A DNA stretch of 50,190 bases from Anaerolinea sp. (GCA_020719725.1 DYPU01000010.1:1-50190); one strand, 5' to 3'. Counted from the first letter of the stretch, positions 29,566 to 39,203 are shown. Notes: generated by a model not told the origin, from the letters alone. Numbers and translations are program-made.

Positions 29566-32500
29566 TCTAGCGTAAAGTAGAAGGTTGCGCCTTTGTTGGG
29601 TTCGCTTTCGGCCCAAATGCGCCCGCCGTGACGGTGAATAATTCGTTGGACAATTGCCAATCCAATTCCGGTTCCAGGAAATTCTTCGGTGCTGTGTAAG
29701 CGTTGAAATGCGCCGAAGAGTTTGTCGGCATAGTTCATATTGAAGCCCACGCCGTTATCGCGTACATAAAAGGTTTTTTGGCTTTGATTGCTTATTTCGC
29801 CAATTTCGATGAGCGGGTTGGCGGTTTTTGTTGTAAATTTCCAAGAATTGCTGATTAAGTTTTCGAGCGCAACTCGCAGCAGGCGCAAATCGCCGCGGGT
29901 GTTTAGTTTATCGTTGATTCGAAATTGAATGACGCGGCCAGGTTCGCGCAAGTTGAGTTCTGCCTGAATTTCGGTTGCCAGGTCAAAAAGATTCACTTCC
30001 TGATCATGTAATTCTGCCCGGGTAATGCGAGACAAGCGTAGCAAATCGTCAATTAATTGGCTCATATCTTTGGCGGCGCGGCGGGTGCGTTCCAAAAAAA
30101 CAACGGCATCTTGCGGAAATTGCCCCAAAAAATCTTCCATTAGAATGCGGGTAAACCCATCAATGGCGCGAAGTGGTGCGCGCAGATCGTGCGAGACAGA
30201 ATAAGAAAACGCTTCCAATTCACGGTTGGCTATTTGCAGTTCCGCCGAGCGTTGGGTGAGGGCTTCTTCAATCCGTTTGCGCTCGCTAATGTCGAGTGTG
30301 GTCGAGATGACAGAGACCACATTGCCATCTGGCCCAAATTCGGGAGCCAACGACCAGTAGACTACGGAATTTAATAATTCATATTCTGTTTTTAGCGGTT
30401 CTCCACTGTCAAAGACCTGGCGTATGCAAGATTCGGCAAAATAGATGGTTTCGTGCTCGCCGAAAACCTCCCGCAAGGATTTTCCAATGATATTTTCTGG
30501 TTTTAAATTGCCCAAATTGCCCAGGTGGTTTACATATAAGTAGCGCCCATTGCGGTCGTAGCGTGTAATTTGGAGTGGATTGTTTTCCGAAAGCGCTCGA
30601 AATTTTTCCTCGCTGGCTTTTAAGGCTGCGGTGCGGCGTTGGACGCGCGCTTCCAATTCCACATTCATTTGGCGGATTTTCTTCTCGGCTCGTTTTCTCT
30701 CGTCCAGTTCACGTTGAACCTGGTCGTATAGGCGCGCATTTAAGATGGCATTTGCCAGCAAATCGGCCATGGTTTCAAAGGTGGCAATATCTTCTTTGCT
30801 GAAAGCGGCTTGCTTCCTGCTCTGAATGGTAAGTGATCCCAAGACCTCGCCCCGGCTGACGAGCGGCAGAGCCATTTCTGAACGGGTTTCTGGCAAAAGT
30901 GAATTGTAAAATCGAACCGCGTCTTTTCCAACATCCAGCGCAATTCGCGCTTCGCAATTGGCTATGGCCCAGCCAATCATGGAAGAGTTGCCCACTTCCA
31001 GCCGGTGCCCATTCTTGAGCATGGTGACACCAGCTTCCCCGGTAGCAGCGCGTAAGATTGCCCAATGTGGGTTTTCTTCCACCAAAAATAAGCCAACATA
31101 GTACAGGTCGAATTGTTTTTGTACCAGCTCAACAACCTGTTGGCTAAGTTCGCGCGAATCCAGTATCGCTGTTGCGGCGCGAGCAACATTTGCGCCAAGT
31201 TGCAACAGCCCAGAGCGACGCTCCAGAGCGGCGGCATTGTGTTTCAGGTTATTGTTGGCTTTCCAAATTGCCTGCTCTGATTTTTTTCGATTGGTAATAT
31301 CGATTACAGTTCCCGCCATTCGAACTGGAATACCATTTTCATCGGTAAAGAGCCGCCCATCGGCCTCCAACCAGCGAATTGACCCATTCCGGGATAGCAA
31401 GCGGTGTTCAATGTGATATTCTGGCTTGGCTCCACTCACACACTCGTTAATATTTCTTTCAACCCGTTGTCGGTCTGCCGGATGGATAATCTCAAAATAC
31501 TCACTCATCATATTAGAAAATTTATCTTTTTCCACATCAAAAATCAAATAAACTTGCTCCGACCAGATGATTCGATTGCTTTTTATATCCCAATCCCAGA
31601 TGCCCATTTGAGCAGAAGCCAGCGCCAGATCCAACCGTACCTGGCTATTACGCAGGTCAGCTTCGGTGCGTTTACGTTCGACCAATTCACTTTGAACATT
31701 TTGGTAAAGAGAAGCATTATCCAGCGCCAGCGAAGCCAGTTCGGCAAATTGTTCCAGCTTTTGGATCTGCGACTTCTCAAAATGCTGAACCAAATTGTCG
31801 TAGGCTAATCCCAAAATACCAATAACCCGGCCCTGTACTTTTAGCGGAATGGCAATTGTGGTGTAAAACCCATGATTCTGATAATCTGGTTCGCGCCCAG
31901 GCCAGGTATTGTAATCTTCAACAATAATAGTTTCCCCTTGCTGTAAGGCCAACCCGGTAATTCCCTGCCCTTCCAGCATCACGCGCCCAATAAATTCCAG
32001 AAAGACCTCATGCCCCAAATGTTCGCGGCTGGCTTTACCCTCAGGCAGCATCAGATCAATGAACCCATGCCGCGTATTTGCCAAACTTTCTGCGTGCGCC
32101 AAAACAGATTCCAGCAACGAATCAATATCCAAACGGTTAATCACTGCCAGGGTTGTTTCGTGGAGCGCGGCCAGATATTCAGCTTGTTCACGTAAAACTT
32201 GTTCAGCAGCCAGGCGCTCATTTAGTTGATCAGAAGACCGGCGCAAAGCGCGTCGTAAATTTTTCATGGTTTGCGCCAAAAGAACCCAGCCAATCAGCAC
32301 ATACACCAAAAAAATCCCCCAGCGGCTCATGGCATCTTGCGCTGGCGCAACCGGCAAAAAACCATTGATTTCACGATACACAATCCAACTCATACTGGCA
32401 ACACTCAAGATAGCCAGCAAGAATGCGTAACGCCCGCCCAAGAGTAACCCGGCCACAAAGATAATGAGCAAAAAACCATCCCGCCCCGCAGATTGCATTC

Positions 32501-32795
32501 CCCCCGAATGATAAATCGCCACCGACATAATCAGCCATAGGCTGAGCGCATACAACAACACCGAAGACCTTAAATACCCCTTTTGAGCAAGACCCCAACA
32601 GATGATAGAGAAAAAAATTACCGCCAAAATTAGCCAAATACGCCAATCGCCAGGGTAAAGGCTACTAAAAAAAAACGAATAAAGGAGACCTACAGCCATC
32701 GAAGTTGGCAGAATGACAGCCAAAGACCGTCGAACCAGGCTTTTTTCTTCTTCATTATTATTAGGAAACAGCCAAAATCTGAGATTATTTAGCAT
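29562..32795 (-). CDS. large membrane sensor histidine kinase (7TM-like, GAF, PAS, GAF, PAS)
   Basis: In this 1077-residue kinase, residues ~20-185 contain about six hydrophobic helices. A coiled linker leads to GAF 1 (~225-370, with GFYTTIAIPLKVQGRVIGILGL), PAS 1 (~385-510, IWDWDIKSNRIIWSEQVY...GTVIDITNRK), GAF 2 (~540-690, EMALPLVSRGEVLGSLTIQS) and PAS 2 (~725-850, ITRYDRNGRYLYVN...STTLDISERK). HisKA carries the phosphorylated His869 in SVSHDLRAPLRAIDG, of the phytochrome-like type. The ATPase domain has NLISNSWKFT, RDNGVGFN and GTGIGLAIV. No regulator gene is adjacent. It overlaps the cupin gene's stop by 3 bases and has a leaderless-type promoter. Confidence 0.93.
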   Translation of the reverse strand: MLNNLRFWLFPNNNEEEKSLVRRSLAVILPTSMAVGLLYSFFFSSLYPGDWRIWLILAVIFFSIICWGLAQKGYLRSSVLLYALSLWLIMSVAIYHSGGMQSAGRDGFLLIIFVAGLLLGGRYAFLLAILSVASMSWIVYREINGFLPVAPAQDAMSRWGIFLVYVLIGWVLLAQTMKNLRRALRRSSDQLNERLAAEQVLREQAEYLAALHETTLAVINRLDIDSLLESVLAHAESLANTRHGFIDLMLPEGKASREHLGHEVFLEFIGRVMLEGQGITGLALQQGETIIVEDYNTWPGREPDYQNHGFYTTIAIPLKVQGRVIGILGLAYDNLVQHFEKSQIQKLEQFAELASLALDNASLYQNVQSELVERKRTEADLRNSQVRLDLALASAQMGIWDWDIKSNRIIWSEQVYLIFDVEKDKFSNMMSEYFEIIHPADRQRVERNINECVSGAKPEYHIEHRLLSRNGSIRWLEADGRLFTDENGIPVRMAGTVIDITNRKKSEQAIWKANNNLKHNAAALERRSGLLQLGANVARAATAILDSRELSQQVVELVQKQFDLYYVGLFLVEENPHWAILRAATGEAGVTMLKNGHRLEVGNSSMIGWAIANCEARIALDVGKDAVRFYNSLLPETRSEMALPLVSRGEVLGSLTIQSRKQAAFSKEDIATFETMADLLANAILNARLYDQVQRELDERKRAEKKIRQMNVELEARVQRRTAALKASEEKFRALSENNPLQITRYDRNGRYLYVNHLGNLGNLKPENIIGKSLREVFGEHETIYFAESCIRQVFDSGEPLKTEYELLNSVVYWSLAPEFGPDGNVVSVISTTLDISERKRIEEALTQRSAELQIANRELEAFSYSVSHDLRAPLRAIDGFTRILMEDFLGQFPQDAVVFLERTRRAAKDMSQLIDDLLRLSRITRAELHDQEVNLFDLATEIQAELNLREPGRVIQFRINDKLNTRGDLRLLRVALENLISNSWKFTTKTANPLIEIGEISNQSQKTFYVRDNGVGFNMNYADKLFGAFQRLHSTEEFPGTGIGLAIVQRIIHRHGGRIWAESEPNKGATFYFTLD

Positions 32796-32801
32796 TGTCT
32801 C

Positions 32802-32807
32802 ATTATA
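32802..32807 (-). promoter_or_regulatory. -10 box of the large sensor kinase, probably leaderless
   Basis: There is a perfect TATAAT on the minus strand with 6 bases to the ATG at 32795, so the transcript should begin at or next to the start codon. No ribosome-binding site and no -35 box are visible. It lies in the 29-base spacer after lysA. Confidence 0.65.
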
Positions 32808-32824
32808 AGGATTTTTACCCGCTT

Positions 32825-34108
32825 TTATACATCTCGTCTAAACAAATCTGCTGTGTTTTCACGCCGCAACAACTCATGCGCCTGCCCATTCTCCACCATC
32901 ACCACCGCCGGACGGCGCGCGCCGTTGTAATTACTCGACATGCTAATGTGATACGCCCCACTCATTGGAATTGCGATCAAATCACCTTCTTCAACTGCGC
33001 CAAGCTCAATCCCCTCAATCAGCACATCTCCGCTCTCACAGTATGGCCCTGCGATGAAAACCACCTGGGGCGTTCCCCCCGTCACCTTTGTCGCCGTTAA
33101 AGCTGAATAACGCGCCCCGTAAAGCGCCGGGCGGGGATTATCCGCCAGTCCACCATCCACCAACACCCAGGTTCTCCCACCAGAGTGTTTCACCGTTCCG
33201 ACGCGATACAGCGCCACCCCGGCTTTCGCTACCAGGCTGCGGCCTGGTTCCAAATGCAAATGCGGCAGCGTCAGCCCGTGCTTTTGACAGCCCGCCTGCA
33301 CCTTTTCTGCCACAAACTGCACATAATCTTCAATAGAAGGATGGGGTAACTCATCTTCATGGTAAGCCATACCCCAGCCGCCGCCCGGAGAAAGATGCCA
33401 GCCTTCTCCAAAGCCAATTTCCGCGGCCAACTCCAGCGCGGCATCAATCGCCGGGGCCAACGGAGCCGGGTCGCGGAATTGCGACCCCTGATGAAAATGG
33501 ATTCCCGCCAGTGGCAAATCATTACTCCGGCAAAAATGGACTGCTTCAAACAAAGTCTCACGCCCCATGCCAAATTTACTCTCCGAATGCCCGGTTTGAG
33601 TGTACGCATGAGTTTCCACCGCCAGTCCAGGCTGAAAGCGCAGCCAGAGATTGGGCATCTCATTTTTACGCAATTTGGCAATCTTCTTTAATTCCGAAAG
33701 GTTATCAACCACAATAGTTCCCGTTTTCTCAATGGCGGTTGATAGGTCTTCCCTACTTTTATTGACTCCATGCACCAAAATCTGCTCTTTTGCCACCCCG
33801 GCCTGCACAGCAATCCCAATTTCTCCCAAGCCAGTACAATCGACCGAGAAACCATACCCGGCGGCCCATTTGGCAATCTCTATACTCAAAAAAGCCTTTC
33901 CGGCATACGTCACAGACCATTGTCCCGGCCAAAAGGCACCCAACGCGCGCCGATAGCGGCTGGCGGCAGAATCCAGGTCCGCTTTGTCGTAAAGATAGAG
34001 CGGCGTGCCAAACTGTTCGGCCAGGCTGGTCAATGAACAGCCACCAATGAATAGTTCATTTTGTTGAACTTGGGTCGAAACGGGAAAAAGAGCAAGGCGT
34101 TTGTTCAT
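32825..34108 (-). CDS. lysA: diaminopimelate decarboxylase
   Basis: This 427-residue PLP enzyme removes CO2 from meso-diaminopimelate to give lysine. The PLP lysine is Lys71 in YAGKAF. Other family blocks are FRFQPG-like LWLRFQPGL, HFHQGSQ, SPGGGWGMAY (phosphate loop), HLEPGRSLV, and the catalytic Cys in GPYCESGD. The C-terminal MSGAYHISMSSNYNGARRP is typical. The length is normal. Its ATG has AAGGAT upstream and follows the FtsB-like gene after a terminator-like hairpin, so it probably has its own promoter. No other lysine-pathway gene is near. Confidence 0.93.
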   Translation of the reverse strand: MNKRLALFPVSTQVQQNELFIGGCSLTSLAEQFGTPLYLYDKADLDSAASRYRRALGAFWPGQWSVTYAGKAFLSIEIAKWAAGYGFSVDCTGLGEIGIAVQAGVAKEQILVHGVNKSREDLSTAIEKTGTIVVDNLSELKKIAKLRKNEMPNLWLRFQPGLAVETHAYTQTGHSESKFGMGRETLFEAVHFCRSNDLPLAGIHFHQGSQFRDPAPLAPAIDAALELAAEIGFGEGWHLSPGGGWGMAYHEDELPHPSIEDYVQFVAEKVQAGCQKHGLTLPHLHLEPGRSLVAKAGVALYRVGTVKHSGGRTWVLVDGGLADNPRPALYGARYSALTATKVTGGTPQVVFIAGPYCESGDVLIEGIELGAVEEGDLIAIPMSGAYHISMSSNYNGARRPAVVMVENGQAHELLRRENTADLFRRDV

Positions 34109-34125
34109 AGCATCCTTTACTGGGA

Positions 34126-34155
34126 AGTAATAAAATAATCCCTTGCGGGATTATT
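34126..34155 (-). terminator. terminator of the FtsB-like gene
   Basis: AATAATCCC (34134-34142) pairs perfectly with GGGATTATT (34147-34155) around a 4-base loop. On the minus strand the stem is followed by TTTATTA. The stop codon of the FtsB-like gene lies in the stem. Confidence 0.7.
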
Positions 34156-34534
34156 CTCCGAACAGCAAATCGAGCCAGACATCCCACTTTGTCAAGTCAT
34201 TTTGAATGGGAGTGGGAACGAGAGTAGGGGGCAGGGTGGCGCCGGGCTGGGGCAATGGAATGATAACAACATCCCCTTCTTGCGCCATTCGGTTCTGTTC
34301 GCGTGCCCAGGCTTCTGCTGCAGCAGCCGAAGTGGCGTAAGCCACCTCAGTTTGGAGCGCAAATTGTGTAACCATCACCCCGGTGGCCTGAGCGCGAACC
34401 GTAGCTGCCTCGTTTTGCAAGCGAGTCAACTCTTCCATCCGATTATTAAAATCCATGATGAGGAAGAGCAAAATGGTAATGCCCAGAATAATGCCAATGC
34501 GGCGAAAATCGATCTGAAAACGGCCTAATTTCAT
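34151..34534 (-). CDS. FtsB/DivIC-like septum formation initiator
   Basis: This 127-residue protein has a short cytoplasmic N-terminus, one transmembrane helix (~13-27, IGIILGITILLFLIM), then a coiled coil (~30-65) and the motif AEAWAREQNRMAQEGDVVIIPL that closes the FtsB/DivIC family domain, followed by a Pro/Thr-rich tail. Family members bridge FtsQ and FtsL at the division septum. It starts without a ribosome-binding site, six bases after an extended -10 box, consistent with a leaderless message. It lies next to the tRNA-Leu gene and upstream of lysA on the same strand. Confidence 0.8.
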   Translation of the reverse strand: MKLGRFQIDFRRIGIILGITILLFLIMDFNNRMEELTRLQNEAATVRAQATGVMVTQFALQTEVAYATSAAAAEAWAREQNRMAQEGDVVIIPLPQPGATLPPTLVPTPIQNDLTKWDVWLDLLFGE

Positions 34535-34540
34535 TTTTTT

Positions 34541-34549
34541 ATTTTATCA
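34541..34549 (-). promoter_or_regulatory. extended -10 promoter of the FtsB-like gene, probably leaderless
   Basis: On the minus strand TGATAAAAT (34549-34541) combines TGn with a TATAAT-like hexamer. Six bases separate it from the ATG at 34534. No -35 box is visible. Confidence 0.6.
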
Positions 34550-34568
34550 TGGAGGATGCAGGCCAAAC

Positions 34569-34597
34569 AAAAACTCTCGCATGATGCGAGAGTTTTT
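34569..34597 (-). terminator. terminator of the tRNA-Leu gene
   Basis: The arms AAAAACTCTCGC (34569-34580) and GCGAGAGTTTTT (34586-34597) form a perfect 12-bp stem with a 5-base loop, starting 7 bases after the tRNA 3' end on the minus strand. The A/T-rich base of the stem gives a T tract. Confidence 0.85.
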
Positions 34598-34603
34598 GGG
34601 GTG

Positions 34604-34687
<84 letters not shown>

Positions 34688-34895
34688 ATACTTTTTGCCT
34701 ACTTCTAAAGCGGATGGTATTTTATCTCATTTCGCAGATTTGTCAATCCTGCGAAAAACGATATTAACGCGTCCCTATTCTGGTTGAGAGGCAATGGGAG
34801 ATTTTAATTTTGGGTTGTCAGGGATTTGTTTTTAAAATGGTGTTGGGCGCTATTTTGATTGGAAAAACTATTTTTCGCAGGTTTGGGGAATCTTT

Positions 34896-35035
34896 TTAAT
34901 TTGCTGTCGCTGAGTCCCTTATTTCGTTGAGTTCAGCCTCGCTCACGCGCTTATTGAGATACTTTTTCATTGGGCATCCAGTTTGCGGTTGCCCAGCCAT
35001 TTCACCATCTCAGGATCATGATGGTCAAAGAAACT
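34896..35035 (-). pseudogene. remnant of two overlapping minus-strand genes cut by the ABC transporter junction
   Basis: Reading leftwards on the minus strand there is a coding end FFDHHDPEMVKWLGNRKLDAQ-stop (stop at 34967), whose upstream part is replaced by the antisense of the ABC gene from about 35035. Its stop overlaps an ATG as ATGA, opening a 24-codon frame MKKYLNKRVSEAELNEIRDS that ends at 34896. Stop-start overlap and normal codon use suggest a genuine but truncated gene pair. I do not recognise either family. The rest of the 34688-35030 interval holds nothing I can name. Confidence 0.4.
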
Positions 35036-36284
35036 GCTGGTTATGCCGCTGACGGTGGTCATCACCCGCCAAATTGCCAGGTACACGCGCGCCGGATACC
35101 GCGAAACCCAGCAGGCGCTGGGCGAACTGAACGGTATCATCGAGGAAACCATCACTGGTGAACGGGTGGTGCAGGCTTTTGTGCGCGAGAAGACCACCGT
35201 GGCGCAGTTCGCCGTCACCAACCAGCGCCTGAAAAAAGTGGCGCTGCGCACCCGCATTGTCACCAGTTTCATGGGGCCGATGATGAACATGGTCAATAAC
35301 TTCGGGCTGGCGGTAGTGGCTAGCGCGGGCGGCTGGCTGGCGGTTCAATCGCTGGCGACGGTCGGCGAGATAGCGGCTTTTGTCAATTATGCGGGCCGGC
35401 TTGGCCGCCCGCTCAATATGATTGCCCAGCTTTTTACCACCATCCAGTCGGCGCTGGCCGGGGCCGAACGCTTTTTTGAGCTTTTGGATGAAACCCCCGA
35501 AACTGACGCCGCCGATGCTCTGGCACTGGAGCACATTCGCGGCCACGTCCGCTTGCGCGATGTCAATTTTGGCTACCAGGCCCAAGTTCCGGTGCTGAAA
35601 AATGTCAGCCTGGAGGCTGCCCCTGGCGAAACAGTGGCGCTTGTTGGCCCAACTGGCGCGGGGAAAACCACCATCGCCAACCTGCTGACTCGTTTCTACG
35701 ACATCCAATCCGGTCAAATCGAAATTGATGACCGGGATGTGGTCACCATTAAAAAGGAAGCCCTGCGCCGTAAAATTGGTCTCGTTTTGCAGGATAACTT
35801 CCTGTTCGCCGCCACGGTGATGGAGAATATCCGTTATGGGCGGTTGGATGCCAGCGACGAGCAAGTCTGCGCCGCGGCCCGCCTCGCCAATGCGGAGATG
35901 TTCATCCACCGCCTGCCGCACGGCTACCAAACCGTGCTGACCGAGCGCGGCAATAACCTGAGCCAGGGTCAGCGCCAACTGCTTGCCATCGCCCGCGCCA
36001 TCCTGGCCGACCCGGAAATCCTGATCCTCGACGAGGCCACCAGCAACGTCGATACCCGCACCGAGAAGCACTTGCAGGAAGCCCTGCTCAACCTGATGAA
36101 AGGCCGCACCAGCTTTGTCATCGCTCACCGTTTGAGTACCATCCGCGATGCCGACCAGGTGTTGGTCATCAACGGCGGCGAAATCATCGAGCGCGGCACT
36201 CACGAGAGCCTGCTGGCGCAGAAGGGCTTTTATCACAACCTGTATTTGAGTCAGTTCAAGGGAAGTGCGACAGCCGCAAGTTGA
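35031..36284 (+). pseudogene. 5'-truncated ABC exporter (half transmembrane domain plus ATPase)
   Basis: The ~415 readable residues start in the middle of a type I exporter transmembrane domain (LLVMPLTVVITRQIARYT), after an in-frame stop at 35019-35021, so about 180 residues and three to four helices are missing. The ATPase part is complete: Walker A GPTGAGKTT, Q loop LVLQDNFLF, signature LSQGQRQLL, Walker B ILILDEATS and the switch His in VIAHRLS. Such proteins work as dimers exporting lipids, drugs or peptides; this copy cannot form the full pore. No second half-transporter gene is adjacent. Homology begins exactly at the junction with the minus-strand remnant, which points to a deletion breakpoint near 35031. 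Confidence 0.85.
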
Positions 36285-36665
36285 ACTTTATGCCGCATTG
36301 TTATGTAAAGGTAAATCCGGGTGTTTTAGCGCCTTTTGGCTCTCGTTTTCTCTAGGCGTTTGTTTAGTTCGGTATAGCTGGTTTATGAGGCAAAAAGTTC
36401 GTCAAACTTGGTTTCCAGTTAAATGGTCGCTTCTGATGTCGAGCAATTATCGTACCCCCCAGAAGCGTTTGAGAAAGGCTCTCAGGAGTTCCTGATTAAG
36501 GTTCGCAACGTCTTATAACTCTCTGTTCGCCGAAAAATTTTTAAAACCCAGGATTCTTTTCCGCTCATTCTGGATTTTTTTGGACAAGATTTCAGCCCAC
36601 AAACACGAAACCGGTCTCAGCACTTGCATTTTTATCAAAACAAGAGCACGAATTATGTAAAAAAA
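36285..36665. other. 381-base intergenic stretch without a recognisable gene
   Basis: A 76-codon frame across 36265-36495 has no family look, starts inside the ABC gene and has no ribosome-binding site. I see no terminator, tRNA or repeat here. With the remnants on both sides it may be decayed sequence. Confidence 0.5.
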
Positions 36666-36848
36666 TGTATTGGTCAAGCAAAGGCTAACAACCGTTTGTC
36701 ACTCATTTCACCACGGAGACACGGAAAATACCGAGAAAACCTTTTAAAACTCCGTAAACTCAATGTCTCCGTGATGATTTTGGGCTTTTGGGGACTGTTT
36801 GCGCAATGCGGTTTTCGCAAAATGTCTATCCTTTCTGTGACCAATAAA
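36666..36848. mobile_element. MITE-like element, copy 2
   Basis: This 183-base copy of the element at 20884-21069 is in the same orientation. The left end TGTATTGGT is intact; the right end reads ACCAATAAA, so one terminal base pair has decayed. The internal palindrome has lost two outer pairs (10-bp core CACGGAGACA left). The 87-codon frame across it (36624-36887) translates the same repeat as in copy 1 and is not a gene. The following 150 bases up to the cupin gene show nothing further. Confidence 0.8.
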
Positions 36849-36999
36849 AAAACGATTTTTATAGTCAAACTTGCCCAAAATTGCTAAAGTTATCGAAATT
36901 TTTGTAGAATTTCTGCGGGCATTCCAAAGGCTAAAAACGACATCCGCCATATATGGCAACTTACAGAGAAAGACCACTGGACATAGGCATAAAATAAAT

Positions 37000-37383
37000 T
37001 TACGATCCTAAAAAATTTTCAGCAAATGGTGAGTCTATAATCTTTATTTCGTCTTTCTGATTGGGAATCAGGCACAAGAATTCGAAAGGTTCGCTGCCAC
37101 TGTTTTGATAATAGTGCGCCGCTCCAGCGGGTATAAAAATCACGTCACCAGCGCTAACCTGAAATTTTTGCCCGGCAATGCCAATTTGGGCCTGGCCTCG
37201 CAAAACATACTGTTCGTGCTCAACCGTGTTGGTGTGCAGTGGCATTCCGCCGCCAGGTTGCATGATGAAACGGCGCATTGCGAAATTGGGGCCTTCTTCG
37301 GCGGAAATGAGCACCTGAAGGGTGGTTGCAACTCCGGCTGCGACAATGTTTTGGGGAACTTGATTGGCCTGTTTGACCGACAT
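37000..37383 (-). CDS. cupin domain protein
   Basis: This 127-residue single cupin has the first motif GGMPLHTNTVEHEQYVLRGQ (metal ligands His, His and Glu) and the second motif GDVIFIPAGAAHYYQNSG with the fourth ligand His. It is the small all-purpose metal-binding barrel; the substrate is unknown. It follows recF by 32 bases on the same strand and may be the last gene of the def-recF operon. Confidence 0.88.
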   Translation of the reverse strand: MSVKQANQVPQNIVAAGVATTLQVLISAEEGPNFAMRRFIMQPGGGMPLHTNTVEHEQYVLRGQAQIGIAGQKFQVSAGDVIFIPAGAAHYYQNSGSEPFEFLCLIPNQKDEIKIIDSPFAENFLGS

Positions 37384-37415
37384 GGGGGATGCTCCTTTTG
37401 AATGGAAAATGTGTT

Positions 37416-38615
37416 TTAACGGCTAATGGTTCCAGCGACAACGCGCCAGCTTTCAGCGGCAGATATGAATTCGGGGGTAAAGGGTTCAGCATCAGTGGTG
37501 GTAAAAATAACCTGCCCGGCGCTTTCAAGCGCAGTCAGCAAGTCGGCGCGGCGTTCTTTGTCCAACTCGGCCATCACTTCATCTAATAACACAACTGGGG
37601 GTTCATTAGTGCGTTCCTGCATCCAGCCAATTTCGGCAATTTTGAGCGCCAGCAAACTTGTCCGAATTTGACCGCGCGAGCCGTATTCGCCCAAGTCCAC
37701 GCCATTGGCGAGCAAACGTAATTCGTCGCGGTGCGGGCCAAGGGTGGTAACGCCCCGGTTGATTTCTTCGGCGCGGAGGCGTTTGAGGGCTTCGAGAAAG
37801 CTCTGGCGGATGGTGGCAAGTTCCAGCGTGGAACGGTCGATGGGCACATCCAACCGTAGCGCAATTTGTCCACTGGGCCGGGGGAATGGGTCAAACGCGG
37901 GATGGTAGGCCAACCGCAGTACTTCTTTGCCTCGCGTCAGGTTGTGGTGGGCACGCGCGGCCAGACGTTCCAGTTCTTGAATGGCATGGATGCGCCAGTG
38001 GATGATTTTTGCGCCGCTGGCGGTGAGGGTTTCGTCCCAGTAGGTCATTTGGCCGGGGTCGCCGCCGCGTTCATTGAGCATTTTGAGCAAAGCGTTACGC
38101 TGGGTGAGGGCCTGGTGATAGGCGCTGAGGGCCGCAGCGTAACCGGGGATGGCTTGGGCCAGTGCCAGGTTGAGATAGCGCCGTCTTTCTTCGGGGCCGC
38201 CTTCGATAACCTGTGACATTTGCGGGATGAAAAGCACTGCGGGCAGGTGGCCGATGGCTTCGCTGGCGGGGCGTTTGACACCGTCGAGCAGGATTTCTTT
38301 GCGGGCGCGCTGACCGAGTGGGCCAACCGCTTCGAGGATGATTCGTACTTCCATGCGGTGATTGCGCCCGCCACGCTGGTAATCAGCTACTATGCGGGCG
38401 ACGGCTGGGTTTTCGCGGGCCGCTAAAAAGTTGATGAGTTGGCGGTCGGTGTGGGTTTGAAAGGATGAGAAAGTCGCCAAAAAGTAGATGGCTTCGAGCA
38501 GGCTGGTTTTGCCCTGAGCATTGCTACCCACCAACACAACAGCCCGCCGTGGAAGGTCGATATCCAGGCGGGCAAAGTTGCGAAAATTGGTGAGCGAAAG
38601 GTGTTTAAGAATCAC
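37416..38615 (-). CDS. recF: DNA replication and repair protein RecF
   Basis: This 399-residue SMC-like ATPase helps load RecA at gaps. Walker A is GSNAQGKTS at residues 30-38, starting after the typical LSLTNFRNF. The signature region is TLGPHRDEL and SRGQIRTSLLALKIAE, and Walker B is PVVLLDEVMAELD. The length is slightly above the usual 360-370. It lies 9 bases after def on the same strand, not in the common dnaA-dnaN-recF-gyrB order, which occurs elsewhere or is lost here. Confidence 0.95.
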   Translation of the reverse strand: MILKHLSLTNFRNFARLDIDLPRRAVVLVGSNAQGKTSLLEAIYFLATFSSFQTHTDRQLINFLAARENPAVARIVADYQRGGRNHRMEVRIILEAVGPLGQRARKEILLDGVKRPASEAIGHLPAVLFIPQMSQVIEGGPEERRRYLNLALAQAIPGYAAALSAYHQALTQRNALLKMLNERGGDPGQMTYWDETLTASGAKIIHWRIHAIQELERLAARAHHNLTRGKEVLRLAYHPAFDPFPRPSGQIALRLDVPIDRSTLELATIRQSFLEALKRLRAEEINRGVTTLGPHRDELRLLANGVDLGEYGSRGQIRTSLLALKIAEIGWMQERTNEPPVVLLDEVMAELDKERRADLLTALESAGQVIFTTTDAEPFTPEFISAAESWRVVAGTISR

Positions 38616-38624
38616 GGGGCTGGA

Positions 38625-39149
38625 TCAGACTTTGTCTTCGACCGGGCCTTCGGGTTTCCAGACTTTGCTGGCGAGGTCTGTGAATAGGACACCGTTCAGG
38701 TGGTCTATTTCGTGCTGAAAAATGCGCGCTGTCCACTCTTTGAGTTTAAGTGTGACGGGTTGTCCGCGCCGATTTTGGCCTTTGACGGTAATTGCCAGGT
38801 GACGTTCCACATCACCCATAACCCCTGGGATAGAGAGACAGCCTTCAGCGGCGATTTCGGTATCGACTGAAGCGCGAGTGATTTCCGGGTTGACGAGGGT
38901 ATAAAGCCGCTTTTTTGCGTTTTCGGGGTCTTCGCTTTCTTCGTCTGCCTCGTTTTCGAAATATTCGATGACGATGACGCGTTCGGCTATGCCAACTTGC
39001 GGAGCAGCCAGGCCTACGCCCGGCGCTGCGCGCATGGTTTCAACCATATCGTCTATGAGTGTTTGTAGTTTTTCGTCGAATTCAGTGACAGTTTTGGCTT
39101 TGCGGCGCAAAACTGGTTCAGGTACAGTGACAATTGTTCGTAAAGCCAT
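38625..39149 (-). CDS. def: peptide deformylase
   Basis: This 174-residue metalloenzyme removes the formyl group from nascent N-termini. The three diagnostic motifs are present: GVGLAAPQVG (~44-53), EGCLSIPG with the metal-binding Cys, and QHEIDHLNGVLF with the two metal-binding His and the catalytic Glu. An acidic insert (EADEESEDPENAKK) between the first two motifs is longer than in most. AGGAAAG lies just before the ATG. recF follows after 9 bases. Confidence 0.96.
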   Translation of the reverse strand: MALRTIVTVPEPVLRRKAKTVTEFDEKLQTLIDDMVETMRAAPGVGLAAPQVGIAERVIVIEYFENEADEESEDPENAKKRLYTLVNPEITRASVDTEIAAEGCLSIPGVMGDVERHLAITVKGQNRRGQPVTLKLKEWTARIFQHEIDHLNGVLFTDLASKVWKPEGPVEDKV

Positions 39150-39203
39150 ACGCTTTCCTAACTCGGGCTTGGGGGTGGTTAAAAAGTGAAGCCTGATTTT
39201 ACT

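Noticed and set aside
35025-36236. 403-codon frame on the minus strand
   Set aside because: It is the mirror of the ABC exporter ATPase, which has all its motifs on the plus strand.
36624-36887. 87-codon frame similar to the one at 20889-21101
   Set aside because: The similarity comes from the second copy of the same DNA element, so it does not show protein conservation.
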